Origin: Trichobilharzia szidati
Taxonomy: Eukaryota > Platyhelminthes > Trematoda > Strigeidida > Schistosomatidae
Length of the DNA stretch: 64,000 nucleotides
Assembly (NCBI GenBank): GCA_944472155.2
Contig: OX235271.1
Location: 91,525,256-91,589,255, forward strand
Direction: 5' to 3'
Position numbers and translations under genes: made by a program
The notes under the pieces: generated by a model
Seen by the model: the letters and a program-made list of their open reading frames with translations, nothing else
What the model was told of the DNA's origin: nothing
Databases searched by the model: none
Part shown: positions 63,001-63,442 of the stretch, piece by piece
Position numbering within the stretch: position 1 is the first letter of the stretch
Layout: each line of letters starts with the position of its first letter

Positions 63001-63442
63001 ACATACAGACAATTTTTAGAAAGGAAAAATGATGGCAGTGTTCACTTTATAAGTGGGATACAATACAGTTCATTCGCGATAAACTAAATAGAACGGAGGT
63101 CAATTCAGGAGATAAAAAATGACTAGCTTGTGTTATTATCATCATCACTATTGTTATCAAACCTGAGAACACCATAGTCACAATAAGTTTGGCGAATGGA
63201 TAAGACAAACAACAACTATATTCACTATAGGAAGTCCATATGTTTGTATAAATGAAAAAACGTAAAAGATTTTGATTAAGTTATTAAAAGTCAACTGTCT
63301 GGAACTTACTAGTAACAGCTCCATATAAAACTAAGTACAAACATAACACTAGTATCAGTTTCACTTACCTTTTCAATTGATCGTCAATTTTAGTCATATC
63401 AAGATCAGTTTGTGAACAGACAGATGGTGTAGCACTTTTTAT
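9288..63442 (-). CDS. PACT-domain centrosomal coiled-coil scaffold (pericentrin/AKAP9/PLP family), 28 exons, 5' end outside window
   Basis: Spliced minus-strand gene; each exon is listed separately. The 28 exons join in one frame without internal stops (6177 nt, 2058 residues plus TGA). Visible residues about 1-1460 are mostly heptad-like coiled coil broken by Ser/Asn/Asp-rich linkers; about 1463-1648 is a linker with an acidic run; about 1710-1800 is the PACT domain (exons 26-27), with signatures LRAESYRRAL, FQKRYLLLLLG and VNKWRR; about 1801-2058 is a low-complexity tail. PACT proteins anchor at centrioles and pericentriolar material, bind calmodulin, and scaffold gamma-tubulin complexes and kinases; that role is inferred from the family. 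Animal relatives have roughly 2900-3900 residues, so a substantial N-terminal part should lie beyond position 64000. Which subfamily (pericentrin, AKAP450 or PLP) cannot be decided here. The family call rests on the PACT domain and is firm; exact ends of a few exons are less certain. Confidence 0.93.
9770..9955 (-). mobile_element. SINE family D, diverged
   Basis: Intron 27. Reverse orientation with the family D body: a GGCTTACTATCGACTAGTA stretch, then a decayed B box (GGGAATCGAGCTCGG) and A-box end. 3' tail partly lost. Confidence 0.6.
10045..10507 (+). mobile_element. SINE family A, full copy joined to the 3' end of another copy
   Basis: 10045-10130 is the 3' tail of one copy (CTCTAACTGATGTCAGCTC to ACCAATACTTGAAAATT). 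Without a gap, a full copy begins at 10131 (AATCTGATGCTCACTAG) and runs to about 10507: 5' unit, tRNA-like part about 10297-10366 with B box GGTTCGAGCCC at 10350, hammerhead, and tail. About 375 bp makes this the reference copy for the family. The tail-to-head junction looks like part of a tandem dimer. Confidence 0.82.
10371..10416 (+). ncRNA. Hammerhead ribozyme motif, SINE A, well preserved
   Basis: Visible in order: GTAC (stem I), CTGATGA intact, AGA insertion, stem II GTCCC...GGGC, GAAAC intact, stem III, cleavage triplet GTC, and GTAC closing stem I. The extra AGA before stem II is shared by most family A copies. Among the least damaged cores in the window; activity is possible but untested. 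Confidence 0.72.
10508..11046. other. Intron 27, right part
   Basis: No gene or recognisable repeat beyond the SINEs to its left. Confidence 0.4.
11047..11490 (-). CDS. PACT gene exon 27 of window (end of PACT plus tail)
   Basis: 444 nt, residues about 1790-1937. Acceptor CCTTTTTTCAG, donor GTATGCTT. The first residues (MKHLVNKWRRVG) complete PACT, matching the K-hydrophobic-LV-x-(K/R)-W end seen in the family. The rest is a Ser, Asn and Thr-rich low-complexity tail. Confidence 0.93.
11700..12105 (+). mobile_element. SINE family C, full copy after a tail fragment
   Basis: Intron 26. About 11720-11765 matches the 3' end of the family (TTGCTTCCAACCATC), then a copy starts (GATGGCCAGCTATCTAG), with a tRNA-like part at about 11911-11985 (A box TAGCTCAGTGGTAACG, B box GAGTTCAAATCTC), hammerhead, and an end near 12105. 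As in family A, tail-to-head arrangement suggests a dimer. Confidence 0.8.
12022..12066 (+). ncRNA. Hammerhead ribozyme motif, SINE C
   Basis: CTGGTGA in place of CUGAUGA, stem II GTAC/GCAC-like pair, GAAAC intact, then CTAGGTC with the GTC triplet. One core substitution. Confidence 0.6.
12106..12604. other. Intron 26, right part
   Basis: Nothing recognisable. Confidence 0.4.
12605..12855 (-). CDS. PACT gene exon 26 of window (first part of PACT domain)
   Basis: 251 nt, residues about 1707-1789. Acceptor CAACTATTTAG, donor GTAAGATC. It encodes the diagnostic PACT core: LRAESYRRALSFQKRYLLLL, a Gly, and after a polar loop FRTVGRVVQVIYR. The same LRAES-(F/Y)R-(K/R)AL-QK-(K/R)-YLLLL order occurs in pericentrin and AKAP450 (known family pattern). 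The domain targets the protein to the centrosome and binds calmodulin in characterised members. Confidence 0.96.
13225..13378 (+). mobile_element. SINE family D, 5'-truncated
   Basis: Intron 25. Body (AAGCCAGTAATAAGACTGG) and complete tail (GAAGCCCTATGTTCCACTGG, then GGAATAAAA). The tRNA-like head is missing. Confidence 0.72.
13851..14622. mobile_element. Penelope-like element with inverted terminal arms
   Basis: Left arm 13851-13962 and right arm 14503-14622 are inverted copies of about 112 bp with high identity (for example CACACAGTGTTGTACAGTAA against TACTGTATAACACTGTGTG). Between them, plus strand about 13965-14300 encodes a GIY-YIG endonuclease piece: CEVNYIGQTSRLRVVRLSEH, then NLEKSSAIALH, before stops. 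The CxxxYIGxT-R-R-EH pattern is typical of Penelope-like element C-termini. Strongly 5'-truncated; only arms and part of the endonuclease remain. Located in intron 25. Confidence 0.82.
14810..14983 (-). CDS. PACT gene exon 25 of window
   Basis: 174 nt, residues about 1649-1706. Acceptor TTTCTTTTCCAG, donor GTAAGTAG. Ser, Thr and Ile-rich linker directly before PACT, ending TADQTVSVER. Confidence 0.86.
15110..15475 (+). mobile_element. RTE-like 3' end
   Basis: Intron 24. Decayed RTE C-terminus (RRPLSDTTSQFPEWKP, then VGRPKGIGWKS) running into the tail TATGTTCCCATTGGAACCCA and AAAGGAATAATAATC. The tail matches family D SINEs. Confidence 0.75.
15735..15960 (+). mobile_element. Non-LTR 3' end with CAGA tail
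   Basis: Same 3' region as the copies ending at 18545 and 27350: a pyrimidine-rich stretch, then GGAGTGTGGCGACTTGAACT and GTGCAAAGTTCTATG, ending in a (CAGA)n tail. The open frame over it is not a gene. Confidence 0.65.
16084..16311 (-). mobile_element. SINE family D, with target-site duplication
   Basis: Flanked by a perfect 9-bp direct repeat TCTACTGAG (16075-16083 and 16312-16320). Sense order: tRNA-like head with decayed B box, AAGCCAGTAGCAAAACTGG body, tail CTATGTTCCACTGGGAACG and AAGGAATAAG. No hammerhead. Confidence 0.85.
16445..16620 (+). mobile_element. SINE family D, 3'-decayed
   Basis: tRNA-like head with B-box-like GATTCCCGGCCGACG and a GGTAATAAGCCCAACAAAG body; tail degenerate. 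Confidence 0.6.
16813..17370 (-). CDS. PACT gene exon 24 of window (acidic linker)
   Basis: 558 nt, the longest exon, residues about 1463-1648. Acceptor TTTTATTACTAG, donor GTAAGTGT. A short helix (LRLNLAEAELRL) leads into a disordered, Ser/Asn-rich linker with an uninterrupted run of eight Asp near residue 1560. The antisense strand of the acidic run makes His-rich shadow frames that are not genes. Confidence 0.88.
17371..17829. other. Intron 23, left part
   Basis: Nothing recognisable. Confidence 0.4.
17830..18545 (+). mobile_element. Non-LTR retrotransposon 3' fragment
   Basis: About 715 bp. It starts in the RT C-terminus (IKGRVYCTAVRFVLLNGCET), continues through a second decayed coding stretch and a pyrimidine-rich 3' UTR, and ends in ATGTTGAAACCAGTCACTC. 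Same lineage as the 6020-8290 element by the CETW motif. Confidence 0.78.
18546..18991. other. Intron 23, right part
   Basis: Nothing recognisable. Confidence 0.4.
18992..19229 (-). CDS. PACT gene exon 23 of window
   Basis: 238 nt, residues about 1383-1462. Acceptor TTTATAATAG, donor GTATTTAA. It starts with an Asn-rich linker and ends in a helix with STRRDTIRLQNQVKEL. Confidence 0.86.
19230..19854. other. Intron 22, left part
   Basis: Nothing recognisable apart from a G run of about ten near 19522; a small plus frame here has no features. Confidence 0.4.
19855..19945 (-). mobile_element. Penelope-type terminal repeat fragment
   Basis: Matches in reverse the stretch at 50945-51035 (shared GAGTGATACA-TGTTAATAAGG and GAGCACAA/GTGCACAA blocks), itself related to the arm with GCTCGAAACGTC. 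Confidence 0.5.
19946..21040. other. Intron 22, middle part
   Basis: No supported gene. Frames near 20058-20962 on both strands lack domains; this could be old transposon DNA, not identified. Confidence 0.4.
21041..21290 (-). mobile_element. SINE family B (Smalpha-like) with hammerhead remnant, flanked by direct repeat
   Basis: Sense order from 21236: tRNA-like head (CCCGAGTGGTCTAGTGGATA), a weak B box, the linker with CACTCACTTGCAATTGCAGG, hammerhead, and 3' end near 21080. An imperfect direct repeat of about 45 bp (about 21041-21085 and 21245-21290) brackets it. Confidence 0.75.
21084..21140 (-). ncRNA. Hammerhead ribozyme remnant, SINE B
   Basis: GGATGATGAG in place of GCUGAUGAG, GAACGAAGTG in place of GGACGAAAC, and ACCCTGGATTC after the cleavage site. 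Core damaged; inactive by inspection. Confidence 0.55.
21443..21540 (-). CDS. PACT gene exon 22 of window (coiled coil)
   Basis: 98 nt, residues about 1351-1382. Acceptor CAAACTCTATAG, donor GTGAGTAG. Helix SRAQTLKIELDQLYDQIKR, the last strong heptad stretch of this block. Confidence 0.87.
21541..22239. other. Intron 21, left part
   Basis: Nothing recognisable. Confidence 0.4.
22240..22900 (+). mobile_element. RTE-like 3' fragment
   Basis: FTYLGRMVSTRGNRDEDV, typical of the region after the RTE thumb, then SETWR, a decayed VLDTY block, and a tail with GAAGCCCTCCTCCC and CTCAAGGGAATGGATG. Several stops. Confidence 0.75.
23018..23135 (-). CDS. PACT gene exon 21 of window (coiled coil)
   Basis: 118 nt, residues about 1311-1350. 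Acceptor TTCATATTTAG, donor GTAAATTC. Helix KLRAELESLQSAKVQVEHEL in canonical heptads. Confidence 0.87.
23339..24256. mobile_element. Penelope-like element with inverted arms, right arm split by a SINE
   Basis: Left arm 23339-23497 and right arm 23855-23880 plus 24109-24256 are inverted copies (CACACACGGACTTGTCATAG against its near complement). Between them, about 23510-23790 translates as a decayed Penelope C-terminus (IVKHIIETGHK, then SPLCVQKQFVITL). A family D SINE sits inside the right arm. The small coding frames over the arms are repeat-derived. Intron 20. Confidence 0.78.
23879..24108 (-). mobile_element. SINE family D nested in a Penelope arm
   Basis: Near-consensus copy: B box GGGATCGAACCCCG in reverse near 24048, body, tail with T-run on the left. 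Target duplication of 14 bp with two mismatches (23865-23878 and 24109-24122). Confidence 0.85.
24270..25160. other. Intron 20, middle part
   Basis: Simple repeats only: (TTTG)n at about 24608-24636. The 74-codon frame at 24766 has no features. Confidence 0.45.
25160..25440 (-). mobile_element. SINE family C
   Basis: Sense order from 25440: 5' unit, GAGTAGTTCAGTGGTAACGC A box, GGGTTCGAATCTC B box near 25258-25272, linker, hammerhead and AGGCAATCGG-like end in reverse. Same order as the copy at 11.7-12.1 kb. Confidence 0.8.
25181..25222 (-). ncRNA. Hammerhead ribozyme motif, SINE C
   Basis: CTGACGA (allowed at the variable core position), GTG...CAC stem II, GAAA intact, CTAGGTC with GTC triplet. 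All invariant core bases appear present; best candidate of family C. Confidence 0.68.
25441..25892. other. Intron 20, right part
   Basis: Nothing recognisable. Confidence 0.4.
25893..26073 (-). CDS. PACT gene exon 20 of window (coiled coil)
   Basis: 181 nt, residues about 1251-1310. Acceptor TTCCACTCTAG, donor GTTAGATT. Long coiled coil, including DLKVELVHTQHELQSK. The right end may be off by one base; 26073 keeps the frame. Confidence 0.86.
26074..26904. other. Intron 19, left part
   Basis: Moderately GC-rich from 26320 to 26900, probably an undetermined upstream part of the element that follows, but nothing can be named. Confidence 0.35.
26905..27350 (+). mobile_element. Non-LTR retrotransposon 3' fragment
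   Basis: Matches 18110-18545: GATGAACAGCGTTAGCTGAC, GAGCCACTTAGGGAGGTG, the pyrimidine-rich tract and the end AGTTCTATATTGAAATCCAA. Non-coding remains. Confidence 0.7.
27602..27701 (-). CDS. PACT gene exon 19 of window
   Basis: 100 nt, residues about 1218-1250. Acceptor CTTTGTTTCAG, donor GTAAGTTC. Helix FRKCLVEVLHVEEASF, continuing the region of exon 18. It ends the run of phase-0 junctions by leaving one base. Confidence 0.86.
27806..28099 (-). CDS. PACT gene exon 18 of window (non-coiled helical region)
   Basis: 294 nt, residues about 1120-1217. Acceptor GAAATATCAG, donor GTATGCGT. It encodes a hydrophobic, evenly composed segment with NFVNRLLVSLSKALDSDEKL and IIQQLTERISAFM. This looks like a folded helical region rather than simple coiled coil, and I do not recognise it. 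Confidence 0.88.
28203..28433 (-). CDS. PACT gene exon 17 of window
   Basis: 231 nt, residues about 1043-1119. Acceptor TATTATTACAG, donor GTGAATAC. An Arg/Ala-rich helix (LTNRLREESVRLATATAIA) is followed by a polar linker and a helix ending LKEAVSEVSK. Confidence 0.88.
28434..29315. other. Intron 16
   Basis: AT-rich, no repeats recognised. Confidence 0.4.
29316..29555 (-). CDS. PACT gene exon 16 of window (Gln/His run)
   Basis: 240 nt, residues about 963-1042. Acceptor TTCTTATAG, donor GTAAGAAT. It contains a short Gln/His tract (QQQHQQQQ) and a Ser, Thr and Pro-rich segment. Its first codon is ATG, but the upstream AG and matching phase show an internal exon rather than a start. Confidence 0.86.
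29817..30432 (-). mobile_element. Non-LTR retrotransposon 3' fragment
   Basis: Reverse copy of the same element type as at 17.8 and 26.9 kb: it starts with GACTGACTGATTTCAACACA (tail) and holds HQLRWLGHVSRMP near 30300, a familiar RTE/CR1 C-terminal block. Confidence 0.72.
30440..30625 (+). mobile_element. SINE family C, 3'-truncated
   Basis: 5' unit (GATGACCACATTGCATAACTG) and tRNA-like head with CAACTCAGTGGTTATGCCTC; ends before the B box and hammerhead. Confidence 0.65.
30703..30867 (-). CDS. PACT gene exon 15 of window (coiled coil)
   Basis: 165 nt, residues about 908-962. Acceptor AATTTCAAAAG, donor GTGAGTTG. Heptad helix SLELKVTELQSEIEELRRLV, then a polar segment ending DDKMIQVMM. Confidence 0.86.
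30868..32570. other. Intron 14, left part
   Basis: No gene. A short GT-rich run near 31455-31475; otherwise featureless. Confidence 0.4.
32581..32635 (-). ncRNA. Hammerhead ribozyme remnant, SINE B
   Basis: CTGACGAGTCTC intact on the 5' side, but GGTTAAAATG replaces GGACGAAAC; GCGTC triplet kept. 3' core lost. Confidence 0.6.
32734..32790 (+). ncRNA. Hammerhead ribozyme remnant, SINE B
   Basis: CTGAAGAGTCTC, then AGAAAAAAATG where GGACGAAAC is expected, and GCATCCTTGATTCCACTGC. Inactive by inspection. Confidence 0.55.
32946..33038 (-). CDS. PACT gene exon 14 of window (coiled coil)
   Basis: 93 nt, residues about 877-907. Acceptor TCTATATAG, donor GTAAGTTT. Charged helix LKSLSSQLVERKDVLSERDE. 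Confidence 0.86.
33248..33367 (+). mobile_element. Penelope terminal-arm fragment
   Basis: Matches the 23339 arm (AATAAGAAGACGTAGTTTAT, ATGCAACACATTTCGGAC, ACACGTACTTGTCATAC). Isolated, no coding part. Confidence 0.65.
33600..33780 (+). mobile_element. SINE family A copy with hammerhead
   Basis: tRNA-like part with weak B box (GAGTTCAGTCTCC), hammerhead at about 33693-33740 (CTGACGA, GTGCC, GGGACGAAGC) and the GATCAAACTTGG-type tail. GAAAC is changed to GAAGC. Confidence 0.68.
33781..34201. other. Intron 13, right part
   Basis: Nothing recognisable. Confidence 0.4.
34202..34297 (-). CDS. PACT gene exon 13 of window (coiled coil)
   Basis: 96 nt, residues about 845-876. Acceptor TTTTTCCAG, donor GTAATTTT. 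Helix with VHEMLVERQNDLTRVTEQLL. Symmetric phase 0. Confidence 0.87.
34298..35030. other. Intron 12, left part
   Basis: Nothing recognisable; the frame at 34694-34900 is hydrophobic and has no features. Confidence 0.4.
35035..35500. mobile_element. SINE family A foldback pair
   Basis: Minus copy about 35035-35360 (tail, hammerhead, B box GTATTCGAACCC near 35163, 5' unit) meets a plus 3' piece from about 35375 (GAGACTAGGACGAAACAGCT and tail) to 35500. Same head-to-head design as at 4757-5290. Confidence 0.78.
35099..35148 (-). ncRNA. Hammerhead ribozyme motif, SINE A, well preserved
   Basis: GTAC, CTGATGA intact, AGA insertion, stem II GTCC...GATTGAC (altered), GAAAC intact, palindromic stem III ACAGCTGT, GTC and GTAC. 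Core complete; stem II imperfect. Confidence 0.7.
35501..37028. other. Intron 12, middle part
   Basis: No gene; an ACA-rich stretch near 36353-36370. The 110-codon minus frame at 36104-36436 is Phe/Cys-rich chance translation. Confidence 0.45.
37029..37415 (+). mobile_element. SINE family A, full copy, young subfamily
   Basis: About 387 bp from AATCTGATGCTCGCTAG to ACAAACCAAACTTTAG. tRNA-like part GTGGCTGAATGGTATACGAG with perfect B box GGTTCGAATCC at 37262-37272. From 37161 on it is about 97 percent identical to the copy at 60358 by eye. Confidence 0.85.
37284..37332 (+). ncRNA. Hammerhead ribozyme motif, SINE A young subfamily
   Basis: GTAC, CTGCCGATGA (core GATGA with an insertion), stem II TTCC...GGAT, GAAAC, CAGCAGCTGTC, GTAC. 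The insertion in the core suggests loss of cleavage, though the alternative pairing CCGATGA could be tested. Confidence 0.6.
37416..38353. other. Intron 12, right part
   Basis: Nothing recognisable. Confidence 0.4.
38354..38455 (-). CDS. PACT gene exon 12 of window (coiled coil)
   Basis: 102 nt, residues about 811-844. Acceptor TTGTTTGTCAG, donor GTAAGTTT. Heptad helix VSKLIEQLTDSEILIKTLR. Confidence 0.87.
38748..39119 (-). mobile_element. SINE family A, nearly full copy
   Basis: Sense order from 39119: CTTGAATATCGATGAG and GCTCACTAGTGACTTG 5' unit, tRNA-like part, B box GGTTCAAACCCCAG near 38860-38873, hammerhead, and tail truncated at about 38748. Confidence 0.8.
38798..38845 (-). ncRNA. 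Hammerhead ribozyme motif, SINE A
   Basis: GTAC, CTGATGA intact, GTCCC stem II, but ACAAAAC replaces CGAAAC and the cleavage triplet is ATC. One core G lost. Confidence 0.6.
39120..40625. other. Intron 11, right part
   Basis: No gene or recognisable repeat. Confidence 0.4.
40626..41024 (-). CDS. PACT gene exon 11 of window (acidic Ser/Pro linker)
   Basis: 399 nt, residues about 678-810. Acceptor TTTTCTATAG, donor GTAATTAT. It encodes a disordered linker rich in Ser, Pro, Asp and Glu, with many SP pairs that could be proline-directed kinase sites (inference), and a patch SDKDDDMEVEIPEI. Confidence 0.87.
41190..41325 (-). mobile_element. SINE family C, partial
   Basis: Sense order from 41325: tRNA-like head with GGTGAAGTCTCTGACTGCC, a decayed B box, and the 5' half of the hammerhead (TTGCTGACGAGTCCCAGC); 3' half missing. 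Confidence 0.6.
41343..41384. repeat. TA microsatellite
   Basis: About 41 bp of pure TA. Confidence 0.9.
41432..41530 (+). mobile_element. Penelope terminal-arm fragment (solo)
   Basis: Matches the 14503-14622 arm: TTATGCTCGAAACATCATCA, then TACTGTACAACACTGTGTGA and AAATAAAATCTTATCCATA. No coding part. GAAACGTC is changed to GAAACATC. Confidence 0.72.
41671..41793 (-). CDS. PACT gene exon 10 of window
   Basis: 123 nt, residues about 637-677. Acceptor ATATTGTAG, donor GTTAGTTT. Polar segment with two Cys residues (VLCRDNC). Frame 0 at both ends. Confidence 0.82.
42110..42325 (+). mobile_element. SINE family D, diverged
   Basis: GGTAGAATGCTCACCAGTCAG head, body AAAGAGAGAAGGTTGGG, tail TTCTATGTTCTACCGGGG and GCAAAGAAATGG. 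Confidence 0.68.
42547..42894 (-). CDS. PACT gene exon 9 of window (Thr-rich linker then coiled coil)
   Basis: 348 nt, residues about 521-636. Acceptor ATAACTTTTAG, donor GTAAGTTA. The first half is Thr, Asn and Arg-rich and includes a short Ala run; the second half is a clear heptad helix, QDQIEKYKLEIDNLRRQLEA. Confidence 0.88.
42895..44130. other. Intron 8
   Basis: No gene. Between 43360 and 43760 the composition is less AT-rich and pyrimidine-rich, possibly an old mobile element, not identified. Short TA runs near 43990 and 44085. Confidence 0.4.
44131..44268 (-). CDS. PACT gene exon 8 of window
   Basis: 138 nt, residues about 475-520. Acceptor TTTTCATGCAG, donor GTAAGCGA. It encodes a mixed polar segment with an SVAIQTD motif. 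SxxIQTD-like short motifs are frequent in centrosomal scaffolds, but I infer no function from it. Confidence 0.85.
44269..44745. other. Intron 7, left part
   Basis: Nothing recognisable. Confidence 0.4.
44750..44965 (-). mobile_element. SINE family D
   Basis: Tail in reverse (TGTTCCGAGTGGGACATATG), body, and B box GGGATCGAACCCAGG near 44919. Moderately diverged. Confidence 0.75.
44966..45497. other. Intron 7, right part
   Basis: Nothing recognisable. Confidence 0.4.
45498..45984 (-). CDS. PACT gene exon 7 of window (Ser/Asn-rich linker)
   Basis: 487 nt, residues about 312-474. Acceptor TTTTTTCTATAG, donor GTTCGTTT. It starts with an amphipathic SQLMSYKLMEADDTD and then turns into a Ser, Asn, Asp and Thr-rich disordered linker. 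From this donor the next eleven exons are all in phase 0. Confidence 0.88.
46115..46340 (-). mobile_element. SINE family D, old copy
   Basis: Intron 6. Weak tail (CTTGCGTTTCGAGTTGAAT), short body, and B-box-like GGAAATCGAACCTGG near 46279. Confidence 0.55.
46341..46721. other. Intron 6, middle part
   Basis: Nothing recognisable. Confidence 0.4.
46732..46962 (-). mobile_element. SINE family D, intact with perfect target duplication
   Basis: Flanked by a perfect 11-bp direct repeat TTACCGTCAAT (46721-46731 and 46963-46973). Sense order: head with CGGTGGCACAGCGGTTAGGA, B box GGGGTTCGATCCCC near 46903, body CTAAGCCAGAAATAAAGC, tail TATGTTCCACTGGGAACATG and AAGGAATAAAA. About 230 bp; the best-defined element of the family. 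Confidence 0.9.
46974..48444. other. Intron 6, right part
   Basis: No gene; the 119-codon minus frame at 46969-47328 is hydrophobic, with no domain and no splice support. Confidence 0.45.
48445..48542 (-). CDS. PACT gene exon 6 of window (coiled coil)
   Basis: 98 nt, residues about 280-311. Acceptor ATTTATATAG, donor GTTAGTAA. Highly charged helix, REEFRIELNRLKNEL, continuing the coiled coil of exon 5. Confidence 0.87.
48543..49817. other. Intron 5
   Basis: Nothing recognisable; an AAAT run near 49788-49815. Confidence 0.45.
49818..50035 (-). CDS. PACT gene exon 5 of window (coiled coil)
   Basis: 218 nt, residues about 207-279. Acceptor AAACTTGTAG, donor GTAATTTA. Strong coiled-coil composition, for example IIELEANRRDLVRQLEEMEV, with Leu, Ile and Val at heptad spacing and many Glu, Gln, Arg and Lys. 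Confidence 0.88.
50036..50568. other. Intron 4, left part
   Basis: Nothing recognisable. Confidence 0.4.
50578..50828 (-). mobile_element. SINE family D with perfect target duplication
   Basis: Flanked by TGGAATGTA (50569-50577 and 50829-50837). Tail, body and tRNA-like head as in the 46732 copy; the B box is damaged (GGACCGAACCCTG). Confidence 0.85.
50945..51035 (+). mobile_element. Penelope-type terminal repeat fragment
   Basis: AAGTTGTGCTCAAAATGCTA followed by ATTAACACTGTATCACTCAC, a diverged relative of the arm at 14503; ACTACCACAGCTCCCAAAT near 51279 corresponds to sequence just after that arm. Confidence 0.5.
51507..51740 (-). CDS. PACT gene exon 4 of window
   Basis: 234 nt, residues about 129-206. 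Donor GTAAAAGA. Two in-frame acceptors 6 nt apart are possible (AG before 51741 or before 51747), and the upstream tract is A-rich rather than pyrimidine-rich, so the start is uncertain by two residues. It encodes LLPEIDNLLKLCQF, a polar linker and a helical LVRTLREQLSTAHQML. Confidence 0.8.
51741..52755. other. Intron 3, left part
   Basis: Nothing recognisable. Confidence 0.4.
52760..53285 (+). mobile_element. Penelope-like element C-terminus with GIY-YIG endonuclease, one frameshift
   Basis: Plus strand encodes the end of RT (KPVFICLAYKGEDVST, then ALKRTFPVTRLILFHNT) and a GIY-YIG domain: CIYQFTCTCGSKYIGRT, Arg, EHIPKSP. Near 53105-53120 the frame shifts and continues as AIARHLIDTGH and LRFVEAIAIKRLRPDL to about 53280. 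The YIG, Arg and EH landmarks are intact. The upstream RT is missing, so this is a 5'-truncated copy, in intron 3, of a lineage distinct from the 13.9 and 23.5 kb copies. Confidence 0.88.
53290..54006. other. Intron 3, right part
   Basis: Probably the 3' UTR of the preceding element at first; nothing else recognisable. Confidence 0.4.
54007..54117 (-). CDS. PACT gene exon 3 of window
   Basis: 111 nt, residues about 92-128. Acceptor CATCTCTCTAG, donor GTACGTTG. It encodes EFLSDLMDECNQLLSTNVLS and a short polar end. Frame fits both neighbours. Confidence 0.78.
54283..54398 (-). mobile_element. Penelope terminal arm (solo)
   Basis: Near-identical to the 13851-13962 arm: ATCACACAGTGTTGTACAG, ACTGATGACGTTTCGAGCAC. 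Sense strand carries GCTCGAAACGTCATCAG. Confidence 0.78.
54400..55075 (+). mobile_element. RTE-like 3' fragment
   Basis: Decayed C-terminus: YRSETWRVTKSISNRLQTFI, then KWRWVDRAYVEEAV, a block with ATGHCSSGIP, and the tail GAAGCCCTATTCTCTACTCG with GGAATAATAATAA. Starts directly beside the Penelope arm at 54398. Confidence 0.78.
55076..55905. other. Intron 2, left part
   Basis: Nothing recognisable. Confidence 0.4.
55905..56060 (-). mobile_element. SINE family B (Smalpha-like), full length
   Basis: Sense order from 56060: GTGGCCCAAGCGGTCTAGTG head, B box GGGTTCGAGCC (56006-55996), linker with CACTCACTGGGGAATGTAGG, hammerhead, and TTCCACTGCTAG 3' end. Matches the organisation known for the schistosome Smalpha retroposon. 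Confidence 0.85.
55912..55962 (-). ncRNA. Hammerhead ribozyme motif, SINE B
   Basis: AGATGACGAG in place of GCUGAUGAG, stem II GTCTC/GGAC-like, AAAAT in place of GAAAC, and cleavage triplet ATC. Architecture clear, core damaged. Confidence 0.65.
56095..56326. repeat. Long inverted repeat (hairpin) with SINE B piece in the loop
   Basis: Arms of about 65 bp (56095-56159 and 56261-56326) match with roughly five mismatches; both contain CCGAAGTGCTCGGTCTCAGG or its complement. The roughly 100-bp loop begins with a plus-strand SINE B 3' end (CATCCTGGATTCCACCGC at about 56169). The 146-codon frame at 56129-56569 is a by-product. Confidence 0.85.
56327..57749. repeat. Intron 2, middle part, with CT microsatellite
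   Basis: A pure CT run lies at about 56895-56923. Otherwise nothing recognisable. Confidence 0.6.
57750..58140 (-). mobile_element. RTE-like C-terminal fragment
   Basis: Sense order from 58140: KGKWKWIGHTLWQLLDEI, APEWNSN, then LEEMKAYGKS in shifted frames, a CGACTCGAACTGCTGCGC stretch, and a (CAGT)n tail at 57770. Broken by stops. Confidence 0.75.
58450..59015. mobile_element. SINE family A foldback pair, old
   Basis: Minus copy about 58450-58780 (tail, degenerate hammerhead 58491-58552, weak B box, 5' unit) faces a plus copy about 58800-59015 (B-box-like GGGTTTGATCCCC, hammerhead remnant near 58892, tail). Both are heavily diverged. It ends just left of exon 2. Confidence 0.68.
59118..59317 (-). 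CDS. PACT gene exon 2 of window
   Basis: 200 nt, residues about 25-91. Donor GTATGTTA. The acceptor at 59318 (TTTTTGATAG) was chosen because it keeps the frame with exon 1; a second AG 10 nt further in would break phase with exon 1. It encodes an amphipathic segment around SIIDVSEKLKHEL, consistent with coiled coil. Confidence 0.78.
59318..60000. other. Intron 1, left part
   Basis: AT-rich, nothing recognisable. Confidence 0.4.
60006..60055. repeat. TA microsatellite
   Basis: TA run interrupted by ACATA units. Confidence 0.9.
60316..60590 (+). mobile_element. SINE family A, young copy with inverted tail at its 5' end
   Basis: 60358-60588 is a plus copy lacking the 5' unit, with B box GGTTCGAATCC at 60459-60469, hammerhead and tail. 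Immediately upstream, 60316-60357 is the same tail in reverse (GGTTTGTAAGGGTTTG to ACGAGTTGATCAC), so the element can fold back on itself. Confidence 0.82.
60480..60525 (+). ncRNA. Hammerhead ribozyme motif, SINE A young subfamily
   Basis: Same arrangement as at 37284: GTAC, CTGCCGATGA, GAAACAGCAGCTGTC, GTAC. Confidence 0.6.
60825..61070 (-). mobile_element. SINE family D, diverged
   Basis: Tail in reverse (CATTCCTTTGATTATCCAGT), body, and B-box-like GGGTGTTGAACCC near 60989. Confidence 0.65.
61071..62034. other. Intron 1, middle part
   Basis: AT-rich; ATT-rich stretch near 61320-61365. Nothing else recognisable. Confidence 0.4.
62035..62210 (-). mobile_element. SINE family B, with hammerhead
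   Basis: Sense order from 62210: decayed tRNA-like head (GCGCAAGTATCCTAGCGGAT), linker ACTCACTGGGGACTGCAGGT, hammerhead 62041-62095 with GGCGATGA, ACAGGACGAAACGAC. GAAAC is intact; CUGAUGA reads GCGATGA. Confidence 0.72.
62250..62560 (-). mobile_element. Non-LTR retrotransposon 3' fragment
   Basis: Matches the 29817-30432 type: TCTCTAGGACCCTAGTCACG, AACTAACATTGCCTGTCAAG and CATCTCAATCAATGGAGCTT. Non-coding remains. Confidence 0.6.
62561..63368. other. Intron 1, right part
   Basis: Nothing recognisable. Confidence 0.4.
63369..63442 (-). CDS. PACT gene exon 1 of window (internal exon)
   Basis: 74 nt, visible residues 1-24. The acceptor reads TTTTCATAG and the donor GTAAGTGA. Phase 0 in, 2 out. 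It encodes a short polar stretch including SVCSQTDLDMTK. No start codon is proposed; the acceptor shows the gene continues to the right. The intron to exon 2 is about 4 kb, so a missed exon between them is possible. Confidence 0.75.
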